From contig DFQD01000207.1 in assembly GCA_002377605.1 (NCBI GenBank), forward strand, positions 1,726 through 12,045: DNA of 10,320 nt, in the 5' to 3' direction. Position numbers and translations under genes: made by a program. The DNA is from Gammaproteobacteria bacterium UBA3498. Its GTDB lineage: Bacteria > Pseudomonadota > Gammaproteobacteria > Pseudomonadales > Pseudohongiellaceae. Positions within the stretch are counted from its first letter, which is position 1. Each line of letters begins with the position of its first letter. The notes under the pieces are model-generated. The model did not search any database. It was given only the letters and a program-made list of their open reading frames with translations, and was not told where the DNA came from. Positions 1 to 6,670 of the stretch are shown piece after piece.

Positions 1-1290
1 GCGAGGACCGTTGATTTCAGCGTAATGCAAATTCAAGAAGGTGATAATCCGTTGCCGGTTATGTCTTTCTTGGGAGCGCAAGAAGACCATCCGAGGCAAA
101 TTAATTGTTATATCACTGAAACAAATGAAGCTTGCCATGAGGTGATACGCCGCGGTTTAGATAGATCGCCAATGTATGCCGGAGTCATTGAAGGAACAGG
201 GCCGCGGTATTGCCCATCTATTGAAGATAAAGTGATGCGTTTTGCTGCTAAAACATCGCACCAAATTTTTGTCGAGCCGGAAGGCTTAGAAACCAACGAG
301 TTGTATCCCAATGGAATTTCAACGAGCTTACCTTACGATATTCAAGTTGAGATGGTTAGCCATATCCGCGGATTTGAAAATGCTCACATCACCAGGCCAG
401 GATATGCTATCGAGTACGATTTCTTCGATCCACGAGATCTAAAGTATTCCTTAGAAACCAAGCATGTAAATGGTCTGTATTTTGCTGGACAAATTAATGG
501 CACAACTGGATATGAAGAAGCTGCTGCCCAAGGGTTACTTGCTGGTCTAAATGCAGCTCTTGCTGTGCGCGAACAAGAAGCCTGGTGCCCCCGTCGCGAT
601 CAAGCTTACCTTGGTGTATTAGTTGACGACTTGATTACATTAGGAACAAATGAACCCTATCGTATGTTCACTTCGCGAGCCGAGTATCGGCTCACCCTAA
701 GAGAAGATAATGCTGATTTGCGTTTAACTGAAATTGGCTATCAATTAGGAATTGTTTGTGAAAACCGCCGGCAAATACTCAACGAAAAACAAGAACGTAT
801 TGAATTAGAATTGAATAGATTGCGTAACCATTGGGTACAACCAAACACTGCAATTGCCGAAAAGGTAAATCAATTGTTGGAAAATCCGATTTCCCGTGAA
901 TACAGGCTGGCCGATCTTTTAGCGAGGCCTGGGGTTCAATATAAACCGTTAATGGAAGCTGCTATTGGCACAGTGCAGCAATGCCCATTCAATTCCGCTA
1001 CGGATCAGGCTCAACAACAAGTAGAAATTCATATTAAGTATCAAGGTTATATCGATCGTCAGGAGGACGAAATCGAAAGACTGAAGAGGCAAGAAAATAC
1101 GGCACTTCCAGAGAATTTCGACTATGAAAAAATGCAGGGACTATCGAACGAATTGAAACAAAAACTGATAGAGGCCAAACCTGAAAACATTGGCAGAGCA
1201 TCGCGCATTCCAGGTATGACTCCGGCAGCCATTTCTCTGTTGCTTATCTATCTTAAGAAATACCAATCTATCGCTAGAAAAGCCAGTTAA
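1..1290 (+). CDS. mnmG: tRNA uridine-5-carboxymethylaminomethyl modification enzyme MnmG (GidA), 5'-truncated by window edge
   Basis: MnmG, with MnmE, installs the (carboxymethyl)aminomethyl group on the wobble uridine (U34) of certain tRNAs, using FAD, NADH and a methylene-folate donor; it is cytoplasmic. The frame is open from base 1, giving 429 residues, so the first ATG at 25 is internal. About 206 N-terminal residues, including the FAD-binding GxGxxG, lie to the left (E. coli MnmG has 629). Visible family blocks are LDRSPMYAGVIEG, GPRYCPSIEDKV (its Cys codon at 211-213 matches E. coli Cys277, a functional residue), PNGISTSLP, RPGYAIEYDFFDPRDLK, the FAD-contacting GQINGTTGYEEAAAQG, and EPYRMFTSRAEYRL. 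The C-terminal helical domain, which in the family contacts MnmE and tRNA, is complete and ends in a TPAAISLLLIYLKK-like block. rsmG follows after 26 bases, probably in the same transcript. Identification is near certain; only the 5' end is missing. Confidence 0.98.
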   Translation, partial: ARTVDFSVMQIQEGDNPLPVMSFLGAQEDHPRQINCYITETNEACHEVIRRGLDRSPMYAGVIEGTGPRYCPSIEDKVMRFAAKTSHQIFVEPEGLETNELYPNGISTSLPYDIQVEMVSHIRGFENAHITRPGYAIEYDFFDPRDLKYSLETKHVNGLYFAGQINGTTGYEEAAAQGLLAGLNAALAVREQEAWCPRRDQAYLGVLVDDLITLGTNEPYRMFTSRAEYRLTLREDNADLRLTEIGYQLGIVCENRRQILNEKQERIELELNRLRNHWVQPNTAIAEKVNQLLENPISREYRLADLLARPGVQYKPLMEAAIGTVQQCPFNSATDQAQQQVEIHIKYQGYIDRQEDEIERLKRQENTALPENFDYEKMQGLSNELKQKLIEAKPENIGRASRIPGMTPAAISLLLIYLKKYQSIARKAS

Positions 1291-1316
1291 GAAAACCCGG
1301 TAAATGAGCTAAGGCA

Positions 1317-1946
1317 TTGACTTCCAATATCCAGCAAATGCTGATTAATGGTTTCGAACAAATTGGAATTTCACATCAATCAGAGCAAGTTGAACAATTA
1401 CTGACTTACCTGGAACTTTTGGAAAAATGGAACGCCAGATACAATCTTGTTGCCGACTCAGACAAAGAGTCCATGGTTAACCGTCATTTGTTGGATAGCT
1501 TGTCCATATTGCCTTATGTGACTGGGGAAAAAATCGTTGATTTAGGATCCGGTGCAGGCCTACCTGGAATTCCTCTAGCAATTTTTAACCCACAACGGCA
1601 TTTCATTTTGATTGATAGCAATGGCAAGAAAACCCGCTTTTTGTTTCAGGTTAAAACTGCACTTAATTTGAACAACGTGATCATTGAGAATTGCAGAGTT
1701 GAGTCCTACCAATGCTCCCATCAAATTGATATGGTCACTTGCAGGGCATTTTCTGCTCTTAATGATATTGTTACCAAATCAAAGCATTTGCTCTCACAAG
1801 AGTGTAAACTCTTAGCCATGAAAGGGAGATTTCCGGCCCAGGAGATCGAAAGCTTGCCAGAGGAATTTTCCGTTACGAAAATTGTCAAACTTCCGGTGCC
1901 AGAAACAGATTCTGAACGGCACTTAATCGAAGTTATTCGGCATTGA
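1317..1946 (+). CDS. rsmG: 16S rRNA (guanine(527)-N7)-methyltransferase RsmG (GidB)
   Basis: RsmG transfers a methyl group from S-adenosylmethionine to N7 of G527 in the 530 loop of 16S rRNA; in other bacteria its loss gives low-level streptomycin resistance. The 209-residue product is close to E. coli RsmG (207). It shows the N-terminal helical segment with EKWNARYNL, the RHLLDSL block, the SAM-binding Rossmann loop VDLGSGAGLPG (residues 74-84), the RAFSALND segment, and a C-terminal VPETDSERHL strand. The start is not firmly fixed. TTG at 1317 fits the family length and has only a weak TGAG at 1305-1308 upstream. The alternative ATG at 1338 would remove seven residues and has no Shine-Dalgarno. 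The gene follows mnmG in the conserved order and precedes parA by 94 bases. Confidence 0.96.
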   Translation: MTSNIQQMLINGFEQIGISHQSEQVEQLLTYLELLEKWNARYNLVADSDKESMVNRHLLDSLSILPYVTGEKIVDLGSGAGLPGIPLAIFNPQRHFILIDSNGKKTRFLFQVKTALNLNNVIIENCRVESYQCSHQIDMVTCRAFSALNDIVTKSKHLLSQECKLLAMKGRFPAQEIESLPEEFSVTKIVKLPVPETDSERHLIEVIRH

Positions 1947-1986
1947 GCGGAATCAAGCTGGGCCAAACTGGACTTTGAACTGTGAT

Positions 1987-2019
1987 TAACCAGAGTTGAT
2001 CATTGAGTAGTTATGGTTA
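1987..2019. repeat. Inverted repeat in the rsmG-parA spacer
   Basis: The six-base arms TAACCA (1987-1992) and TGGTTA (2014-2019) are exact reverse complements separated by 21 bases. Outside them a T-G wobble and an A-T pair could extend the stem by two. The loop contains the palindrome TGATCA (1997-2002). The element lies 21 bases before the parA GTG, so it could be an operator or a leader hairpin. Arms this short can arise by chance and no function is shown. Confidence 0.25.
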
Positions 2020-2040
2020 GTGAAATAGTGGATTGACACC

Positions 2041-2826
2041 GTGGGCAAAGTATTAGCAATTGCCAATCAAAAAGGAGGAGTAGGAAAAACGACTACCTCT
2101 GTAAATCTTGCGGCATCATTAACTGTCACCCGAAAAAATGTATTACTTATTGATTTAGATCCCCAAGGTAATGCCACTACCGGTTCCGGGGTCGACAAAA
2201 ACAGCTTGACTCTTTCAATATACGATTTGCTTTCTAACAACGAGAGCACCGAAGAAGTTTTACTAAGACCGGAAGCGGGATACGATCTCTTGCCAGCCAA
2301 TGGTGATTTGGTTGCTTCCGAAGTTGAGCTAATGGCGGGCGATGATCGTGAGCTTCGATTACGTTCCATTGTGGACGCTGTTCGATCGAATTACGACTTT
2401 ATCGTGGTAGACTGTCCACCCTCGTTAAACATGCTAACCATTAATGCTTTGGTGGCTGCAGACGGTGTAGTAATTCCAATGCAGTGTGAATACTACGCCC
2501 TTGAAGGACTTTCTGCGTTAGTGGATACGATTAGTACAATTCGTGATCGCTTAAATCCTAGCCTCAAGATCGAGGGAATATTGCGTACCATGTATGACCC
2601 TCGCAGCAAGCTTACTAGCGAAGTAAATGGCCAGCTTTTTAATTACTTTGGTGATGCCGTTTATAGAACTGTAGTGCCACGTAATATTCGTCTCGCAGAA
2701 GCGCCGAGCTACGGAAAGCCCGTGATTAAATATGATAAACAGTCACGGGGGGCGATAGCATATCTGGCGTTAGCAGGTGAACTGCTTAGGCGTCACGATG
2801 AAGCGGCAGCAGGCGTGTCTAGTTGA
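2041..2826 (+). CDS. parA: Chromosome partitioning ATPase ParA (Soj)
   Basis: ParA-family ATPase that binds DNA non-specifically in its ATP dimer form and is stimulated by ParB-parS complexes, helping to segregate newly replicated origins. The 261-residue protein has the deviant Walker A motif KGGVGKTTT (residues 11-19, signature Lys at 11), the Walker A' aspartate in DLDPQGN (D40), and the Walker B strand FIVVDCPPS (D124). The C-terminal VPRNIRLAEAPSYGKP block is typical of chromosomal Soj proteins. There is no N-terminal helix-turn-helix extension, so it is not a P1-plasmid-type ParA. The start is GTG at 2041: the next in-frame codon set upstream hits TAG at 2026, and GTGGA at 2028-2032 is a weak ribosome site. 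parB follows after 52 bases. Confidence 0.97.
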   Translation: MGKVLAIANQKGGVGKTTTSVNLAASLTVTRKNVLLIDLDPQGNATTGSGVDKNSLTLSIYDLLSNNESTEEVLLRPEAGYDLLPANGDLVASEVELMAGDDRELRLRSIVDAVRSNYDFIVVDCPPSLNMLTINALVAADGVVIPMQCEYYALEGLSALVDTISTIRDRLNPSLKIEGILRTMYDPRSKLTSEVNGQLFNYFGDAVYRTVVPRNIRLAEAPSYGKPVIKYDKQSRGAIAYLALAGELLRRHDEAAAGVSS

Positions 2827-2845
2827 TACCGATTTCCGGCGCAGC

Positions 2846-2882
2846 AGGAGGCTAGCCACTCATGAGCCTAGGTGAAAAATGA
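2846..2882 (+). CDS. Possible six-codon leader minigene before parB (coding part 2862-2882)
   Basis: A perfect AGGAGG at 2846-2851 lies 27 bases before the parB ATG, too far to serve it directly. It stands ten bases before another ATG at 2862. That ATG opens a frame of six codons (MSLGEK) ending in TGA at 2880-2882, which overlaps the parB start at 2879-2881 as ATGA. This layout is what translational coupling would produce. A five-base stem (2849-2853 with 2865-2869) could place the minigene ATG in its loop. parB also has its own AGGTGA at 2870-2875, so the minigene may be unnecessary or accidental. The sequence facts are direct; translation of the minigene is inference. Confidence 0.35.
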
Positions 2883-3790
2883 ACGATAAGAAGAAACTAG
2901 GCAAAGGCCTGGATGCACTTTTATCTACTGGCAGCACTCAAACCATGGCCAGTTTGCTGGGTAAGTCGGCCCAGCCCCAAAACCCTGACGCGGGGCGGGC
3001 CAACGAAGATAAAGACAGTGACCTCAAAAATATCCCCATCGACTTGATCCAGCGGGGTAAATACCAGCCTCGAACCGACATGCATGAAGAGGCTTTGGAA
3101 GAGCTAGCTGCATCCATCAAGAACCAGGGTGTTATGCAACCTATTGTCATTCGCCCGATATCCTCCGAAAAATACGAAATAATTGCCGGTGAGCGGCGGT
3201 GGCGAGCTAGCCAAATTGCAGGTCTGGACACCATTCCAGCCATAATCAAGCGGGTTGGCGACGAAGCCGCCATCGCGATGTCCTTGATTGAGAATATACA
3301 GCGGGAAAACTTAAATCCCATTGAAGAGGCTATGGCACTGAAGCGCTTGCAGGATGAGTTCGAACTCACCCAACAGGAAGTGGCGGATGCTGTTGGAAAA
3401 TCCCGTACTACCATAACAAACCTCATTCGATTGATTGGTCTCCGCATAGATGTACGAAAAATGCTGGAACACGGTGATCTTGAAATGGGGCATGCCCGAG
3501 CTTTGCTGGCATTACCAGATGAACAACAAACGGGGGCTGCTCGGACTGTAGTTGGCCGCGGACTCTCCGTTCGCCAAACAGAATCTTTAGTCCGGCGGCT
3601 CGCAGCTGGTAGTGAATCTAGCAGAACAGCCCGAGTTATTGACCCAGACATCAAAAACCTTGAAGAAAGTCTGGCAGAAAAACTGGGTGCAAAAGTCATG
3701 ATTCAGCATACGGCGAAGGGCAAAGGACGGCTGGTTATCAAATACAATGGCCTAGATGAATTAGACGGGATTCTTTCTCATATCAACTAA
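2879..3790 (+). CDS. parB: Chromosome partitioning protein ParB (Spo0J), parS-binding CTPase
   Basis: ParB binds parS sites near the origin, loads and slides on DNA as a CTP-dependent clamp, and activates the ParA ATPase. The 303-residue product opens with the KKKLGKGLDALLS block typical of chromosomal ParB; the N-terminal region is the part that contacts ParA. It continues with YQPR (62-65), the CTP-binding motif GERRWRA (104-110), the second nucleotide-binding box ENIQRENLNPIEEA (138-151), a helix-turn-helix at about 163-185 (LTQQEVADAVGKSRTTIT), and a C-terminal dimerisation domain at about 255-303. The ATG at 2879 is favoured because the frame is closed by TGA at 2873 and AGGTGA at 2870-2875 is well placed. 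It lies 52 bases after parA, in the standard parAB arrangement. Confidence 0.97.
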   Translation: MNDKKKLGKGLDALLSTGSTQTMASLLGKSAQPQNPDAGRANEDKDSDLKNIPIDLIQRGKYQPRTDMHEEALEELAASIKNQGVMQPIVIRPISSEKYEIIAGERRWRASQIAGLDTIPAIIKRVGDEAAIAMSLIENIQRENLNPIEEAMALKRLQDEFELTQQEVADAVGKSRTTITNLIRLIGLRIDVRKMLEHGDLEMGHARALLALPDEQQTGAARTVVGRGLSVRQTESLVRRLAAGSESSRTARVIDPDIKNLEESLAEKLGAKVMIQHTAKGKGRLVIKYNGLDELDGILSHIN

Positions 3791-3869
3791 ATTTTCTTCT
3801 TAGCGAGCCCGATTTTTTAACTCTAATTTGATGGTCTGAAAAACCCAGAAATTGTTAATGGGAGCGCAG

Positions 3870-3905
3870 TTGATACTGCTCTGCAAAGCCCCTATAATGC
3901 GCGTG
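3870..3905 (+). promoter_or_regulatory. Sigma70 promoter of the atp operon, rRNA P1-like core
   Basis: TTGATA (-35, 3870-3875) and a perfect TATAAT (-10, 3893-3898) are separated by the ideal 17 bases. Transcription should start near 3904-3906, giving an untranslated leader of about 95 bases before atpI. The -10 with its flanks, CCCTATAATGCGC, matches from memory the core of E. coli rrn P1 promoters, and the GCGCG after the -10 is a GC-rich discriminator. In E. coli such discriminators make promoters sensitive to ppGpp/DksA. It lies in the 209-base gap after parB, which has no clear intrinsic terminator, so read-through from parAB may add to atp transcription. Confidence 0.8.
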
Positions 3906-3999
3906 CTTTGCTGATCACCGCCAGAACAATAAGTGTTTGTAACGGGTGTTTATTGGGGATTAAAGCTCGAACGAAAAGCTAATTTAGAAAGCCATCTTC
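3906..3999 (+). other. Untranslated leader of the atp operon with a weak stem-loop
   Basis: This is the inferred 5' leader between the predicted transcription start and the atpI GTG. CAATAA at 3927-3932 pairs with TTATTG at 3950-3955, and three G-T wobbles could extend the stem inward. The stem has no GC-rich part and no U-run, so it is not a terminator. There is no clear Shine-Dalgarno before atpI, only AGAAAG at about 3986-3991. No riboswitch or binding-site motif was recognised. Confidence 0.3.
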
Positions 4000-4392
4000 G
4001 TGACCAATTTAAGACCCCCTCCAGTTTATAAAGTAATCGTCGCGCAACTCGCTGCGACAATCTTTATCGCCGCAGTCTCACTGTTGTTTTCAGGCAGCGT
4101 TATCGCGTATTCAGTATTGCTGGGTGGATTAATTAGCGCTTTGCCAAACAGCTATTTCGCATTTCAAGCCTTTAAGTATCAAGGGGCAAGAAATGCGGAC
4201 AAAGTTGTTAAGAGTTTTATAAAAGGGGAGCTCGGCAAAATAGGAATCACCATTGTGCTTTTTGCACTAAGCTTTGCCTTGATTACCAATTTGAGCGAGC
4301 TCGCATTGATACTTGGGTTTATCACGACCCACTTTGTTGGAGTGATGATGTCTGGACTTATTGGTTACAGTCCGACTAGCAATAAAACATGA
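4000..4392 (+). CDS. atpI: ATP synthase accessory protein AtpI
   Basis: AtpI is a small inner-membrane protein encoded first in many atp operons; family work links it to c-ring assembly or stability and to Mg2+ transport, and it is not part of the finished enzyme. The 130-residue product has four predicted hydrophobic segments (about 11-31, 33-54, 76-95 and 100-121). It also has family-typical stretches: LLGGLISALPNSYFAF after the second segment begins, QGARNADKVVKSF, and GELGKIGITIVLF at the third helix. The start is GTG at 4000, as TAG closes the frame at 3985 and no ATG is available; initiation looks weak, fitting a low-abundance product. It is the first gene after the atp promoter and precedes atpB by 48 bases. 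Confidence 0.9.
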   Translation: MTNLRPPPVYKVIVAQLAATIFIAAVSLLFSGSVIAYSVLLGGLISALPNSYFAFQAFKYQGARNADKVVKSFIKGELGKIGITIVLFALSFALITNLSELALILGFITTHFVGVMMSGLIGYSPTSNKT

Positions 4393-4411
4393 AATCGGTT
4401 GTATGCCGATT
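4393..4411 (+). other. Perfect 6-bp hairpin between atpI and atpB
   Basis: AATCGG (4393-4398) and CCGATT (4406-4411) form a perfect six-base stem with a seven-base loop, starting at the base after the atpI TGA. It is followed by AGTTTATAAAGAG rather than a T-run, so it is not a standard intrinsic terminator. It could slow ribosomes, act as an mRNA processing or stability element, or be chance. It separates the weakly initiated atpI from the structural genes. Confidence 0.35.
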
Positions 4412-4440
4412 AGTTTATAAAGAGACTTAGAGTTACCTAA

Positions 4441-5298
4441 ATGGCAGCCGAATCAGCCGCTGAACTAACAGTTCAAGATTACATTACCCATCACTTATCC
4501 TTTCTAACCTTTGGTCGTATTGATGGCCATTGGGGTTTCGCCCACACTCCCGAAGAAGCTGCGGAAATGGGATTCTGGGCAATAAATGTCGATACAATGG
4601 GCTGGTCAATTTTCCTTGGAGCCGGCTTTCTCTGGTTCTTTCGGCGAGTTGCCGTAAATGCCTCTATTGATAACCCAAGCGGTGTGCAAAATTTTGTAGA
4701 GGCTGTTGTTGAGTTTGTCGATGCTCGAGTCAGTGAAGCGTTTAATTATAAAAACGAACTAATTGGGCCACTGTGTCTGCTTTTGTTTTTCTGGATCCTC
4801 TTAATGAACACGATGGATCTCGTTCCGGTAGATTTATTAACAACTTTTGGTGCTGAGCCATTACTGCACACCGTTTTCCATCTAGAAAATGCACCGTTTA
4901 AAGTCGTGCCCACCACCGATCCCAATATCACCATGGGTATGTCTGTTACCGTTTTCTTGATGATTATTTACTACAGCATAAAAAATAAAGGCCTTGGCGG
5001 GTTCTTAGGTGAGCTCGCTTTCCATCCGTTTGGAAAATGGATGATGCCTTTTAACTTAATTATCGAAGTCCCAACCTTATTTGCGAAACCAATTTCTCTT
5101 GGTTTGCGATTGTTTGGAAACTTGTATGCAGGAGAATTGTTGTTCCTCCTTATTGCATCCATGTTGGGACTGTGGCAGTTGCCAGCCCATTTTGTTTGGG
5201 CGGCGTTTCATTTATTGGTAATTCCTTTGCAAGCATTTGTTTTCATGATGTTAACTATTGTTTATCTCAATGCTGCCCATGAAGTACCACATCACTAA
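4441..5298 (+). CDS. atpB: F1Fo ATP synthase subunit a
   Basis: Subunit a forms the two proton half-channels of Fo next to the c-ring in the inner membrane. The 285-residue protein (E. coli 271) has a soluble N-terminus followed by hydrophobic helices from about residue 54. The essential arginine is R223 in LGLRLFGNLYAGE (E. coli R210). Other channel residues are present: E232 (E. coli E219), H257 (H245) and Q264 (Q252, in LQAFVFM). The C-terminus is rich in His. The ATG at 4441 has only a weak TAGAG at 4428-4432 upstream, in line with one copy per complex. The residue set is that of a proton-driven enzyme, with no sign of sodium specificity. atpE follows after 41 bases. Confidence 0.98.
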   Translation: MAAESAAELTVQDYITHHLSFLTFGRIDGHWGFAHTPEEAAEMGFWAINVDTMGWSIFLGAGFLWFFRRVAVNASIDNPSGVQNFVEAVVEFVDARVSEAFNYKNELIGPLCLLLFFWILLMNTMDLVPVDLLTTFGAEPLLHTVFHLENAPFKVVPTTDPNITMGMSVTVFLMIIYYSIKNKGLGGFLGELAFHPFGKWMMPFNLIIEVPTLFAKPISLGLRLFGNLYAGELLFLLIASMLGLWQLPAHFVWAAFHLLVIPLQAFVFMMLTIVYLNAAHEVPHH

Positions 5299-5328
5299 TT
5301 TGTAAAACACTCTGAACTGAAGAAATAC

Positions 5329-5334
5329 TGGAGG
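5329..5334 (+). promoter_or_regulatory. Strong Shine-Dalgarno of atpE
   Basis: TGGAGG lies five bases before the atpE ATG at 5340, separated by a run of A. It is the best-matched and best-placed ribosome site in the atp operon. High atpE translation is expected, because the c-ring needs about ten copies of subunit c per complex, and the E. coli atpE initiation region is also known for its efficiency. Confidence 0.8.
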
Positions 5335-5339
5335 AAAAA

Positions 5340-5597
5340 ATGGAACTAATATTGGCTAACACAGTGCTAGGCGTATTGCTTGTACTGGGTCTGGGTGCCG
5401 CAGGTACGGCGATTGGCTTCGGAATTCTGGGAGGAAAATTCCTGGAAGGATCTGCTCGCCAACCCGAGCTCGCACCTAAACTACAAGGCTCAATGTTCCT
5501 CGTAGCTGGCCTTATTGACGCGGTAACCATGATTGGCATTGGTATAGGCATGTGGTTTACCTTCGCCAATCCTTTTACTGCCGCATTAGGCGGCTAA
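5340..5597 (+). CDS. atpE: F1Fo ATP synthase subunit c (proteolipid)
   Basis: Subunit c makes the rotating membrane ring that carries protons. The 85-residue protein is a two-helix hairpin: helix 1 at about 8-32 is glycine/alanine-rich (GLGAAGTAIGFGILGG), the polar loop is ARQPEL (39-44) contacting gamma and epsilon, and helix 2 is at about 52-76. The ion-binding carboxylate is D60 in LIDAVTM (E. coli D61). The Gln and Glu-Ser/Thr pattern of sodium-binding rings is absent, so protons are the likely coupling ion. The C-terminal half (DAVTMIGIGIGMWFTFANPF) resembles Pseudomonas AtpE more than the 79-residue E. coli protein. It lies between atpB and atpF and has a strong ribosome site. Confidence 0.98.
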   Translation: MELILANTVLGVLLVLGLGAAGTAIGFGILGGKFLEGSARQPELAPKLQGSMFLVAGLIDAVTMIGIGIGMWFTFANPFTAALGG

Positions 5598-5625
5598 TTA
5601 AAGTTGATTAAGCGGGAGTAATACC

Positions 5626-6096
5626 GTGAATATTAATGCAACCTTTTTAGGCCAAATGATCGCAATGGCGTTCTTTCTGTGGTTCTGCAGCAAGTACGTT
5701 TGGCCGCTGTTCGCAGCAATATTGGAAGAGCGTAAAAAGAAAATTGCAGACGGTCTTGAAGCTGCTGCCCGTGCTGAAAAAGATTTGGAATTAGCACAGG
5801 TGAAATCTTCTGAGCAGTTAAAAGAAGCGAAAGCGGAAGCTGCGACGATTATTGATCAAGCTAATAAGCGAGCGGCACAAATTGTTGATGAAGCGAAAGA
5901 GCAAGCTCGTGAAGAAGGCGCGCGCATTATTGCCGGCGCCAATGCTGAAATAGAGCAAGAAGTTAACCGAGCAAAAGAAGCGTTGCGCGCTCAGGTTTCT
6001 GCTATCGCAATCGCTGGAGCTGAAAAAATTCTAGAAGGCTCCGTCGATCAAGCAGCAAACGAAGAGATGCTAAACAAGCTTGCCTCCGAACTATAA
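5626..6096 (+). CDS. atpF: F1Fo ATP synthase subunit b
   Basis: Subunit b forms the homodimeric peripheral stalk that holds F1 still against rotation. The protein has 156 residues, the same as E. coli. It has one N-terminal membrane helix (about 7-29, MIAMAFFLWFCSKYVWP), a short hinge, then a long charged Ala/Glu/Lys-rich helix from about 33 to the end, as expected for the right-handed coiled coil and the delta-binding tail. The start is GTG at 5626, with GGGAG at 5614-5618 seven bases upstream. The gene begins 28 bases after atpE and ends 12 bases before atpH. Confidence 0.97.
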   Translation: MNINATFLGQMIAMAFFLWFCSKYVWPLFAAILEERKKKIADGLEAAARAEKDLELAQVKSSEQLKEAKAEAATIIDQANKRAAQIVDEAKEQAREEGARIIAGANAEIEQEVNRAKEALRAQVSAIAIAGAEKILEGSVDQAANEEMLNKLASEL

Positions 6097-6108
6097 AACA
6101 CAATCGTT

Positions 6109-6645
6109 ATGGCTGAGACAACCACACTAGCAAGACCTTATGCAAAAGCTGCTTTCGAAGTGGCTAAGCAAGACGGAGCTCTGGACCAATGGTCCACTAT
6201 GTTGGCACTGACCGCTGCAGTTACATGCCAGGACTCTGTTGGCTCTGTACTAAAAGATCCTTCTCTTTCTGCGGAACAAATAGCAAATGCTTTTATTGCG
6301 GTGTGTGATGATGAGCTAAACGATAAAGGACAAAATTTTATTCGCTTACTAGCGGAAAACAAACGTTTGGTTTTATTGCCTGATGTATCTGCGCTTTATG
6401 AAATTTTAAAAGCCAATCAAGAAAAGTCAGTCGACGTTGAAATTACAACAGCTTTTGAAATCAGTTCAGACATTGCACAAAAGTTAGCGGAATCACTCAA
6501 GTCACGACTAGAGCGCGAAATTATTCTGGCAACAAAAGTAGACCAATCATTATTAGGCGGTGCGGTTATTAGAGCTGGCGATACAGTTATCGATAGCTCT
6601 GTCCGCGGGAAGTTAACCAAACTAGCTGAATCAATGAATTCCTAA
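6109..6645 (+). CDS. atpH: F1Fo ATP synthase subunit delta
   Basis: Delta sits on top of F1 and joins it to the b-subunit stalk. The product has 178 residues (E. coli 177). It begins with the family block LARPYAKAAFEVAK of the N-terminal helical domain that binds alpha. It ends with the conserved C-terminal signature GGAVIRAGDTVIDSSVRGKL (about 151-170), which lies in the b-binding domain. The ATG at 6109 follows atpF by 12 bases, and no Shine-Dalgarno can be seen in that spacer, so initiation probably depends on ribosomes finishing atpF. One delta per complex fits such low initiation. Confidence 0.97.
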   Translation: MAETTTLARPYAKAAFEVAKQDGALDQWSTMLALTAAVTCQDSVGSVLKDPSLSAEQIANAFIAVCDDELNDKGQNFIRLLAENKRLVLLPDVSALYEILKANQEKSVDVEITTAFEISSDIAQKLAESLKSRLEREIILATKVDQSLLGGAVIRAGDTVIDSSVRGKLTKLAESMNS

Positions 6646-6670
6646 TCGGATCAGGAAAAATACTGGGCCC

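Noticed and set aside
1721..1966. A minus-strand frame covering the 3' end of rsmG
   Set aside because: rsmG is intact in this region, and the antisense product has no family features.
1981..1989. DnaA-box-like TGTGATTAA in the rsmG-parA spacer
   Set aside because: It has a mismatch to the TTWTNCACA consensus and is isolated, with no cluster of boxes or AT-rich unwinding element, so an origin is not supported here.
2938..3699. A 253-codon open frame on the minus strand inside parB
   Set aside because: It lies wholly opposite a clear parB, has a Ser/Arg-rich composition typical of an antisense shadow, shows no recognisable motif, and has no visible promoter or ribosome site of its own.
3801..3818. 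T-run after parB as an intrinsic terminator
   Set aside because: Six Ts at 3813-3818 follow GCGAGCCCGA, but no GC-rich stem precedes them; the only complement to CCCG is about 38 bases upstream inside parB.
5340..5597. Sodium-coupled ATP synthase
   Set aside because: The c subunit has Asp60 as its carboxylate and lacks the Gln/Glu-Ser-Thr set of Na+-binding rings; subunit a has the usual proton-channel residues.
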